DNA of 12,159 nucleotides from Acidobacteriota bacterium (GTDB lineage: Bacteria; Acidobacteriota; Terriglobia; Terriglobales; Acidobacteriaceae), in assembly GCA_021799405.1 (NCBI GenBank), contig JAJZAL010000160.1, positions 1-12,159 on the forward strand, in the 5' to 3' direction. The notes beneath the pieces are model-generated. The model did not search any database, was not told the origin of the DNA, and saw nothing but the letters and a program-made list of their open reading frames with translations. Within the stretch, counting starts at the first letter, position 1. Each line of letters opens with the position of its first letter. Both the position numbers and the translations under genes were made by a program. Of the stretch, positions 7,194-12,159 are shown one piece after another.

Positions 7194-7538
7194 TCAGGTT
7201 CTTCTGGTGTGGCGGAAGTCGTGGAGATCGTCCCGGGCGCGTTGCTCGGCGTTCCTGCAGACGAGGTCGCAGAGCTGCATCACCATGGGATCGGCGATGT
7301 TGTAATAGACGGAGTTGCCCTCGCGACGGCGGCTGACGAAGCCTGCGTCATGCAGCATCTGCAGGTGCTTGGATACGTTCGGCTGGTTGCCCTCAAGTTG
7401 CTCAACGAGTTCTCCCACGGTGAGTTCGCCCTGTTCGAGCGTCTGCAGGAGACGGAGGCGGAAGGGCTCGCCCAGGAGTCGAAAGCGGCGGGCAATGACT
7501 GCGATCATCCTTTCGCTTCGCGGGGAACGCCTTGCCAT
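7194..7538 (-). CDS. ArsR/SmtB-family transcriptional repressor
   Basis: This 114-residue winged-helix protein has the ArsR layout: RFRLLGEPFRLRLLQTLEQGELTV (helices 1-2), a helix-turn-helix whose recognition helix is NQPNVSKHLQML (51-62), and a beta wing (about 68-80). The ArsR metal motif ELCVCDL is absent. The only cysteines are C90 and C94 in the last dimer helix (LCDLVC), which could sense thiols, persulfides or metals. The Cys in helix 2 used by SqrR/BigR sulfur sensors is not present. It is divergent from a rhodanese gene, an arrangement recalling E. coli ygaV-ygaP, and a perfect inverted repeat between the two genes is the obvious operator. I infer that it represses the rhodanese gene and itself, possibly in response to reactive sulfur. 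The ATG at 7538 lies 9 nt from the operator edge. Confidence 0.93.
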   Translation of the reverse strand: MARRSPRSERMIAVIARRFRLLGEPFRLRLLQTLEQGELTVGELVEQLEGNQPNVSKHLQMLHDAGFVSRRREGNSVYYNIADPMVMQLCDLVCRNAEQRARDDLHDFRHTRRT

Positions 7539-7541
7539 GGT

Positions 7542-7570
7542 TTGACTATATCACCATATAGGAATATGGT
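7542..7570 (+). promoter_or_regulatory. Candidate promoter for the rhodanese gene
   Basis: TTGACT (7542-7547) and TATGGT (7565-7570) are separated by exactly 17 nt. The -35 box is a 5/6 match to the sigma-70 consensus and the -10 box 4/6. The ArsR inverted repeat begins directly after the -35 box and covers the -10 box, which is the layout of a repressor-blocked promoter. Transcription would start near 7577, only a few bases before the ATG at 7581. Confidence 0.42.
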
Positions 7571-7575
7571 GATAT
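7548..7575. promoter_or_regulatory. Probable ArsR operator, perfect 12-bp inverted repeat
   Basis: ATATCACCATAT (7548-7559) and ATATGGTGATAT (7564-7575) are perfect reverse complements separated by the 4-nt spacer AGGA. The repeat lies in the gap between the divergent ArsR and rhodanese genes, 9 nt from the ArsR start and 5 nt from the rhodanese ATG at 7581. Its size and AT-rich symmetry fit ArsR-family operators. Each arm also supplies a GGTGAT sequence pointing outward, which could act as a weak ribosome site for each gene. Confidence 0.8.
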
Positions 7576-7580
7576 TTCAT

Positions 7581-7994
7581 ATGAAGCAAAATCGAAGACT
7601 GATTGATGTGCGGCAGCCGGGAGAATTTGCCGCCGGGCACATAGAGGGGTCAGAGCTGGTGCCCCTGCGCCGCCTTACCCGTGCCTGTGAGGAGTGGGAT
7701 CGCAAGCAGCCGATTACGCTGGTGTGCCTGAGCGGGCATCGGGCGCAGGTCGCCCACGGACAGCTCCGTGCGCGCGGATTCGCGGATGTATCCGTTCTTC
7801 CGGGCGGGATTCGACAATGGCGCCGGACAGGGAAGCCGCTCCAACAGGTACCGCAGACGATGGGCGCACGCGTCTCCAAGTGGGCCTTTCGCGCGGGAAT
7901 CGTGCTGGCGTCGGTCGCACTCGCGCACTTTGCGTCGCCGTGGTTCCTGGCGATCCCCGCGATTGCCGCGGTGCGGTGGTTCGCGATCGGGTAA
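7581..7994 (+). CDS. Rhodanese-like sulfurtransferase with C-terminal membrane segment
   Basis: The 137-residue protein has a rhodanese fold: LIDVRQPGEFAAGHIEGS (7-24), the active loop CLSGHR with catalytic C49, and the closing VLPGGIRQW (72-80). Such domains carry sulfane sulfur as a cysteine persulfide. A C-terminal hydrophobic region (about 103-136) resembles the membrane tail of E. coli YgaP, so the domain is probably membrane-tethered at the cytoplasmic face. An alternative ATG at 7566 lies inside the operator and has no spaced ribosome site. The ATG at 7581 has GGTGA 8 nt upstream and is preferred. With either start the first strand and helix of a normal rhodanese domain (about 15 residues) are missing. 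It is divergent from and probably controlled by the ArsR gene. Confidence 0.87.
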   Translation: MKQNRRLIDVRQPGEFAAGHIEGSELVPLRRLTRACEEWDRKQPITLVCLSGHRAQVAHGQLRARGFADVSVLPGGIRQWRRTGKPLQQVPQTMGARVSKWAFRAGIVLASVALAHFASPWFLAIPAIAAVRWFAIG

Positions 7995-8026
7995 CAGTCT
8001 CCAGTTTCCAGTTCCTAGTTGTCAGT
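7995..8026. repeat. Short degenerate CCAGTTT tandem repeat
   Basis: Directly after the rhodanese stop codon the sequence repeats a 5-8-nt CCAGTTT-like unit (CAGTCTCCAGTTTCCAGTTC, then CTAGTTGTCAGT). I have the impression that such CAGTTTCCAGTT tracts recur in acidobacterial intergenic DNA; this is memory rather than a search. It marks the start of a 1.36-kb gene-free stretch. Confidence 0.5.
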
Positions 8027-8184
8027 CGCCGGTGTTGAGGATCAGGCGGAGCGCTGGTTGTTTGAGTTGATGGTGAAGACGGCCTGGGGTGGGATAGGTT
8101 CGGGAATGGGTTGCGGCTCGTCGATGTTGTGACGGTGCTGGCCGCACGGGCAATCGCGGCTTCGCCGCCTTTCCGTTTCAGGCC

Positions 8185-8273
8185 GGATTAATGTTTTATA
8201 AGTGATTGATTCTGAGATGGTTACGAGGCAGTTAGTCTCGTAAGTTGTTTAGAATCAGGTGCTGGGTTGTTGG
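8185..8273. repeat. Dispersed nested repeat, copy A
   Basis: This copy aligns with a second copy 199-200 nt downstream. Shared landmarks in order are GGATTA, GT.TT.TAAGTG.TTGA, a GGTTRCG.G stretch, the exact 13-mer TTAGTCTCGTAAG (8232-8244), GAATCA and a T/G-rich end. Inside the copy the front half (TTAATGTTTTATAAGTGATT) and the back half (TTAGTCTCGTAAGTTGTTTA) are themselves related, so the element looks like a diverged tandem pair. No coding frame runs through it. Confidence 0.7.
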
Positions 8274-8290
8274 TCGGCGCTGCGCGCCGA
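8274..8290. repeat. Perfect 7-bp hairpin after repeat copy A
   Basis: TCGGCGC and GCGCCGA pair perfectly around a 3-nt TGC loop. The hairpin begins right at the end of repeat copy A and is followed 7 nt later by a longer hairpin, so it may be part of the same composite element. Confidence 0.5.
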
Positions 8291-8297
8291 TTCTTCA

Positions 8298-8325
8298 CCC
8301 CACGGACGAAGACCCGTCCGTGGGG
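8298..8325. repeat. Perfect 11-bp hairpin between the repeat copies
   Basis: CCCCACGGACG (8298-8308) and CGTCCGTGGGG (8315-8325) are perfect reverse complements around a 6-nt loop. No T-run follows on either strand, so a rho-independent terminator is unlikely. A palindromic repetitive element or a protein-binding site is more plausible. Confidence 0.65.
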
Positions 8326-8383
8326 ACCCCGAATTCCCACTCAGTCCAACGGAAGGCTTGAACGGGCCACCCATTTTTTCTTC

Positions 8384-8473
8384 GGATTAGTGTCTTGTAA
8401 GTGGTTGAAAAATAAGGTGGTTGCGGGAGGATTAGTCTCGTAAGCCCTGTGGAATCAATGAGTTAGTTTTTGG
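8384..8473. repeat. Dispersed nested repeat, copy B
   Basis: This is the second copy of the element at 8185. The exact shared 13-mer lies at 8432-8444, exactly 200 nt after its counterpart, while the left end is offset by 199 nt, so one single-base indel separates them. As in copy A, the front (TTAGTGTCTTGTAAGTGGTT) and back (TTAGTCTCGTAAGCCCTGTG) halves resemble each other. The copies have drifted considerably, so this is not a recent duplication. Confidence 0.7.
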
Positions 8474-8491
8474 GTGTTTTGGACAGCAAAA

Positions 8492-8533
8492 AGGCTCAGG
8501 AAGGGACCGCTGGGGTGGTCCTTTTCTGAGCCT
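8492..8533 (-). terminator. Long terminator-like hairpin, 17-bp stem
   Basis: AGGCTCAGGAAGGGACC (8492-8508) pairs with GGTCCTTTTCTGAGCCT (8517-8533) around an 8-nt loop. When read as minus-strand DNA two of the 17 pairs are A-C mismatches, whereas as plus-strand RNA they become G-U pairs. On the minus strand the stem runs into a T-run (AGCCTTTTTGC), the form of a rho-independent terminator for minus transcripts. On the plus strand it is followed only by CTATTT. The nearest minus gene is more than 800 nt upstream, so it may instead belong to a mobile or regulatory RNA-like element. Confidence 0.5.
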
Positions 8534-8764
8534 CTATTTCCAGGGTAGCAATTTTGGGGTTAATTCCCGGCAGGACTGGCCGCCCCGGCGAAGGCGTGCT
8601 TCGCACGCAAGTAACTTCTCTCACCACAGAGGGACAGAAGAAGAGATCGGAAGTGCAGGTCCTTCGGCGACACCTCAGAATGACAGGGCGGTGGCGGTGG
8701 GGGATTTGGCGGTGTTGCGGGTTGGAGTGGCGTTGGGGGTGAGCTGCGTTGCGCAAATGGATGG

Positions 8765-8795
8765 GCCGGGCGAGGGGTTGTTCCCTCGGCCCGGC
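8765..8795. repeat. GC-rich imperfect hairpin
   Basis: GCCGGGCGAGGG (8765-8776) pairs with CCCTCGGCCCGGC (8783-8795) apart from one bulged G, around a 6-nt GTTGTT loop. It is in the gene-free stretch and lacks a T-run, so its role is unclear. Confidence 0.45.
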
Positions 8796-8840
8796 TCAGT
8801 GTTTGCGGACGGTTTGGCGGCTGTGCGCGCACACTTAAAG

Positions 8841-8959
8841 TGAAAGTTCCTTCTCTTTGTAATCAGCGATTTGCGAATTTCCATAGCCGCGAAAATGAAA
8901 GTCCGAGACCCTTTTAAATGAAAGTTTCGCCGGCGATTTGCACTTGTGGTGAAAGTTTC
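8841..8959. repeat. Four spaced TGAAAGT motif copies
   Basis: TGAAAGT starts at 8841, 8896, 8919 and 8950. The last two continue as TGAAAGTTTC, which contains the near-palindrome GAAA-G-TTTC. Two copies of GCGATTTGC (8866-8874 and 8933-8941) alternate with them, suggesting a diverged repeat unit of motif plus GCGATTTGC. The spacing is irregular (55, 23 and 31 nt), so this is not a CRISPR array. It could be a cluster of regulator sites or a decayed repeat. Confidence 0.45.
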
Positions 8960-8974
8960 TCCTTGGGTGCTCGC

Positions 8975-9359
8975 AACTTATTGAATATTTGTGGTTTATA
9001 TATTCTTGCGGGTGCAGCCTTTCGAATGCTGCTCGGTGTGCAAGCACGACGTTGCGAGGTATGCCTGGACCGGGGTCTGCGGTTAGTTGAGCATGAAATC
9101 AACCGAATGACACTCGCTTGATAGCTCGATGAGTGCGTTGGCTGATATCGTCAACCGACAACCAGAAGCGCTTGTCAGGTTAGCCCGTTTCCCGTCAACT
9201 TGCCCGTTCTACGACCAAGTGAACTTGATTTGTAAAGCCTAGCCGACATTTCATTACCTATCGGAATGTGATCTCCAAATTCGGCTCCGGAGTCGGCCCG
9301 GCCGGTATTCCGAAAGGGGTCCATCAAAACGCCGTTTGCGGCGGCCCTTGCGGAACAGA
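8975..9359. other. Gene-free stretch with no clear feature
   Basis: About 385 bases to the end of the nuclease-like gene. Short open frames exist on both strands (for example plus 8918-9121, 67 codons), but none has a ribosome site or recognisable composition. I found no tRNA, attachment site or terminal repeat. The bases look less GC-rich and less codon-structured than the left half of the window. Confidence 0.4.
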
Positions 9360-9818
9360 TCAGGCCTTGAGAGTTGAAGGCAATGCGTTCTGAAAGGTCA
9401 TCGCACTAAAGAAGCGCAAACCGCTGAAAACAAGCGCTCCCAAAAAGGACGAGCGAGTGCTCCTCAAGGTGTCCCTCGGGAACTCTCCCGATGCACCAGA
9501 GGACAGGGTAAGTTGGGTCTCCAACTGCGCTCTACTGGGCAGGGTCCAGCCACGATTGGCCTCGACAACCAGGAAGAACTCACCGCTGGACTCAATTTCG
9601 ATGTCTGTGATGCCCTGAGTACCTTCCCTCTGCTGTAGACGGAGCATGACATTGTCGAGGTTTGGGCGAATCCGCAGAGTGGCATTGATGAAACTGGAGA
9701 GGAAGGCAGGAGACTGGGCAAGTGCCCATCCACGACTGTACGTCAAGTCGTTCTCGCGCTTCCCCAGCAAGTGAAATGCAGTCGGGACGGTCTTTCCATG
9801 CAGGAGTAATTCCGTCAT
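9360..9818 (-). CDS. Small PD-(D/E)XK nuclease-like protein, probably truncated or decayed
   Basis: The 152-residue product begins MTELLLHGKTVPTAFHLLGK and contains ITDIEI...GEFFLVVEANRGWTLP...QLE (70-100), which fits a PD-(D/E)XK nuclease core (D72, E86). In the family the next key residue is usually Lys in an EAK motif, but here it is N88 (EAN), so activity is doubtful. From about residue 104 onward the sequence loses protein-like character and stops at 9360, where related proteins as I remember them continue for another domain; a frameshift or truncation is likely. I chose ATG at 9818 because GGAG lies 7 nt upstream; an in-frame ATG at 9845 has none. The original role may have been restriction or repair. 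The family assignment is by motif only. Confidence 0.5.
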   Translation of the reverse strand: MTELLLHGKTVPTAFHLLGKRENDLTYSRGWALAQSPAFLSSFINATLRIRPNLDNVMLRLQQREGTQGITDIEIESSGEFFLVVEANRGWTLPSRAQLETQLTLSSGASGEFPRDTLRSTRSSFLGALVFSGLRFFSAMTFQNALPSTLKA

Positions 9819-9984
9819 TGCTGTACTCCAGACAAATAGCTCCAAGGTCCGCGTGCTTTAATTCCCCTCGAAACCACAAGTCACGCGATCGCGAACCGTC
9901 CCGTCTTAACTCAAGGGGTCTCTTTGCTTAACATGGTTGCTTGGTCGAGGGGTGCCGGACCCATTGGGCAAGCGCCACCACAGC

Positions 9985-10662
9985 CTAGGCCCCCCAGAAT
10001 TCGAACACGCGATGTCCCTTGCTTTCCAGCTTTGTAAATCGCACAAGTTCTCTCGCAATGCTCTTGAGTGAATCCTGAATCTGTTGCATTCGTTCGCGGT
10101 ACTCTTCACTTGTAATATGATCGGCGAACACCTGTGCACTCTCGATCCACTCCTCATTCTTAGCAATGGCCTTTTCATATCGGTCGCGGAATTCGAAATA
10201 AGTGGCTAGACGAAGACGTGAATCGTCGCGTTCGATTGCGCATTCCGCCAATGCAACCCGGTGATACCGATGGAAGTTGAAGCCTGTGAGCTGTCCATCG
10301 AGACTCAACCTGCGTAGTTTTTGCCCAAGTTTTATATAGCGATTGTGAATCTGCGAGTAGACGCCATCGAGGACGAATATGCGCTCCAAAGCAAGGGGAC
10401 ATGCGAAGGTGTAGAGCGTCGTAACCCGACGATACTGATCATCCATTATAGTCGCGCCGGACTTGCTGAGGAGGTTGTCCAGGCGATCATCGAGTGCTTG
10501 TGCGCTAAATTGTAATTGACAGAAATACTGGGTAGCAAGAAAATGGCGTTCGCTTTTCCGCGCATCTAGCGATTCCCACAATTTGCCTGCGAATACTGCG
10601 AGCGTGCCGCCGATCAATGCGCTTATCGCGGTAATTATGCCGCTTGTTCCTGATGCGCTCAT
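9985..10662 (-). CDS. Unknown protein with one N-terminal membrane span
   Basis: The 225-residue protein starts with a clear membrane helix (about residues 7-27, GIITAISALIGGTLAVFAGK), followed by a charged, mostly helical soluble domain. Positive residues right after the span (DARKSER) suggest that the domain lies in the cytoplasm. I see no catalytic motif and do not recognise a family. GGTGG sits 7 nt before the ATG. It shares a 306-nt divergent region with the superinfection-immunity-like gene and is followed on the same strand, after 166 nt, by the nuclease-like gene. Single-pass membrane proteins of this type occur in defence and toxin modules, but nothing in the sequence proves such a role here. 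Confidence 0.62.
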   Translation of the reverse strand: MSASGTSGIITAISALIGGTLAVFAGKLWESLDARKSERHFLATQYFCQLQFSAQALDDRLDNLLSKSGATIMDDQYRRVTTLYTFACPLALERIFVLDGVYSQIHNRYIKLGQKLRRLSLDGQLTGFNFHRYHRVALAECAIERDDSRLRLATYFEFRDRYEKAIAKNEEWIESAQVFADHITSEEYRERMQQIQDSLKSIARELVRFTKLESKGHRVFEFWGA

Positions 10663-10968
10663 ACCAAAACCACCGGTAGTTTCTCATCCCCTCCCTCCAT
10701 CGCCTTGTGAAGAGGTCTGGAAAGCTAACGATACCATCGAGGAGAGTTCGAATGCTAGACGGCCGAAACAGGACGACTCGCTCATCCACTACGATTTGCG
10801 CATGCCCGATGGGATGGGTGCCGAGAAACGGGCTGGTGCCCCAACCGTTGAGTAACCTCCATGAAACGATTCGATCAGTAAATGGAATTGCCGCTGCTCC
10901 TTCTCACAGATATACTCCTTGCGATTCCCTTTTGCAGTGTGACTCAGTTCTGCCCTGGGGTGGTTCCG
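10663..10968. other. Divergent intergenic region with promoter
   Basis: These 306 bases separate the membrane-span gene and the superinfection-immunity-like gene and should drive both. A plus-strand promoter is listed separately. I see no convincing minus promoter. Open frames running through it (plus 10583-10855 and minus 10505-10789) overlap the minus gene and are rejected. Confidence 0.4.
10888..10916 (+). promoter_or_regulatory. Sigma-70-type promoter upstream of the immunity-like gene
   Basis: TTGCCG (10888-10893) and TATACT (10911-10916) are separated by exactly 17 nt, a good match to the housekeeping consensus. Transcription would begin near 10923, giving a leader of about 45 nt before the ATG at 10969. 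The promoter lies inside the longest possible reading frame (from an ATG at 10882), which argues that the upstream ATG is not used. Confidence 0.5.
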
Positions 10969-12141
10969 ATGGACATTGGTTCGTACTCACTCGTGGTGGT
11001 GGTGGTGGCGGTGATCACAATCGCTTCGGTCGTCTTCTGCCTAATTCCGCCCTTCATCGCTTTCCGGCGACGGCACCGTAACCGGGTCGCGATCCTAACT
11101 CTCAGTCTGCTCCTTGGTTGGACTTTTCTGGGGTGGGTTGCTGCTCTCGTCTGGTCATTGACAGACGATCAGGTAGCGCCGGTGCCGCCCCGTTCAGATC
11201 CCATACTGTCGCCGTCGCCACACGAGAGTGACAATGAAAGACCAGATTCAACAATGCCGCGTCAGGATCAGACAAAACCGAATTACGCTGGAATTCCGTC
11301 GCCTACTTCACGCTCACGACGCAGGTGGGCATTGGCGGTGGGCGCGGGGGTAATAACAGTTGCCGTGGCGGGCGGAGCCAGATTGTTGATGTTGCGGAAG
11401 GGAGCAGTGTCAATCTCACCCAACGCGGTCATCAGGGATGCGGGCCGGTTGTCGACGAGTCCATCGAGTACCGAACAGGCGAGGCTTCTCCCTGAGTCCT
11501 TTACGAAATGCACCTTAAAAGTCTCGATGCCCGTCAACTTTGATGGAGTGCATCCGATGATGTTGGAGGAACGTGTTTGCCCAGCTAATTACTACCACAG
11601 TTCATCTGATGAGGAGCCTCACGCTCTTGGCCTTACTCAAAATCCCAAGGCGACCCCGGCAACTCGCGAACTACTTATCGTCTACGCAAAAAACGGGCTC
11701 CGAATCCACATCAAAGCTGCATTGTGGGCCGCCACCAATTCCTCCTTTGGTCCTCTGCGAACAATAAAAACCGCGGATGGCCATGATGTGCTGGTCTGGT
11801 CTGGAGGCACTTATATTCCTTGCGTATCTTGCCTCAATCCGAATCCCCCTGAGTTCCTCGGCTGGTTGCAATCCAAATCGAGACTCTCCTGGAATCTCTT
11901 GGAGGACTCGCCAAACCTCGCCGAGCAGACGGGGCTCTTGAAAGCCGGGGAATATACAAATTTCGGGGATATCGAGGTCGCTGATGACGGTGAAATTTCC
12001 TACAATGCGGAGATATACGAACCTCTCGACCCGCGCTGCTGCGCAACTGGGGGCTCCTTGTCCGCGAATTTGGGAATCAAGGACGGAAAGGTATACGTGA
12101 TTCCTGGGTCTGCATCGCGGCAAAGCATATCTTCCCAATGA
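10969..12141 (+). CDS. Superinfection-immunity (T4 Imm-like) domain protein with long C-terminal extension
   Basis: The 390-residue protein opens with two membrane helices around a basic loop: span 8-31, RRRHRNR (33-39), then ILTLSLLLGWTFLGWVAALVW (42-62). This is the hallmark of the Imm_superinfect family, named for phage T4 Imm, which blocks DNA injection by a second phage. Such proteins are usually under 100 residues. Here a Pro/Ser-rich linker (65-115), a third span (about 120-142) and a roughly 245-residue soluble domain follow. That domain has cysteine pairs (C285/C288 and C357-C358) but no recognised fold. ATG 10969 is preferred to 10882 because GGTGG lies 5 nt upstream and a promoter sits between the two. 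Basic residues before both the second and third spans make the topology ambiguous. A GTG-triplet run (10993-11007) encodes part of the first span. Function in phage exclusion is inferred from family only. Confidence 0.75.
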   Translation: MDIGSYSLVVVVVAVITIASVVFCLIPPFIAFRRRHRNRVAILTLSLLLGWTFLGWVAALVWSLTDDQVAPVPPRSDPILSPSPHESDNERPDSTMPRQDQTKPNYAGIPSPTSRSRRRWALAVGAGVITVAVAGGARLLMLRKGAVSISPNAVIRDAGRLSTSPSSTEQARLLPESFTKCTLKVSMPVNFDGVHPMMLEERVCPANYYHSSSDEEPHALGLTQNPKATPATRELLIVYAKNGLRIHIKAALWAATNSSFGPLRTIKTADGHDVLVWSGGTYIPCVSCLNPNPPEFLGWLQSKSRLSWNLLEDSPNLAEQTGLLKAGEYTNFGDIEVADDGEISYNAEIYEPLDPRCCATGGSLSANLGIKDGKVYVIPGSASRQSISSQ

Positions 12142-12159
12142 ACTCTGATTCTTGAGGCA

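Noticed and set aside
7011..7580. Long N-terminal extension of the rhodanese frame
   Set aside because: It is antisense to the ArsR gene and crosses the operator and promoter; the ATG at 7581 is the sensible start.
8496..8884. Minus-strand ORFs with Pro/His/Ser-rich translations
   Set aside because: Low-complexity products of repeat and hairpin DNA; translations of the CHSEVSP type are familiar spurious calls.
8841..8959. Possible CRISPR array from the TGAAAGT copies
   Set aside because: Units are too short, spacing is irregular and no repeats of 25-40 nt are present.
8918..9121. 67-codon plus ORF with CTC and CEVC motifs
   Set aside because: No ribosome site, begins inside the motif cluster and resembles no family I know.
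10882..10968. 29-residue N-terminal extension of the immunity-like protein
   Set aside because: No ribosome site at ATG 10882, and a good promoter lies within the extension.
10993..11013. GTG triplet run as a phase-variation switch
   Set aside because: Only five perfect units and a length change would keep the frame, so on/off switching is unlikely.

Overview
The window looks like a chromosomal segment of a GC-rich, plant-polymer-degrading bacterium, most likely an acidobacterium of the Terriglobia/Acidobacteriaceae type. This is inferred from the gene mix (secreted GH54 arabinofuranosidase, DoxX-like double-bundle membrane protein, asparagine-synthase/radical-SAM/halogenase-like cluster) and from the style of intergenic repeats. 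No rRNA, tRNA or CRISPR was seen, so the assignment rests on protein and repeat style only.

Positions 1-3245 (minus strand) hold a tight three-gene operon: an asparagine-synthetase-like amide ligase, a radical SAM enzyme and a flavin-dependent halogenase-like oxidoreductase that runs off the left edge. All three genes start at non-ATG codons and are spaced by 6 nt or overlap, so they are probably translated together. Together they look like an uncharacterised small-molecule or modification pathway. The next stretch (3238-3531) carries an open plus-strand frame without a credible start, possibly the tail of a lost gene.

Positions 3522-8000 are a housekeeping and metabolic block: a secreted GH54 alpha-L-arabinofuranosidase (minus), then divergently a D-Ala-D-Ala carboxypeptidase with a C-terminal SPOR domain, a DoxX-like membrane protein, and a divergent ArsR regulator/rhodanese pair. 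That pair shares a perfect 12-bp inverted repeat that sits inside the rhodanese promoter and start region.

Positions 7995-9359 contain no convincing gene. This 1.36-kb stretch is packed with structure: two diverged copies of an 88-90-nt nested repeat 200 bp apart, several perfect hairpins, a 17-bp terminator-like stem, and four copies of a TGAAAGT motif.

Positions 9360-12141 form an accessory-looking islet: a small, possibly truncated PD-(D/E)XK-nuclease-like gene with an apparently lost catalytic lysine, an unknown single-membrane-span protein (both minus), and a plus-strand three-span protein whose first part matches the T4 Imm superinfection-immunity family. A good sigma-70-type promoter inside the longest version of that last frame indicates that the real start is the internal ATG at 10969.
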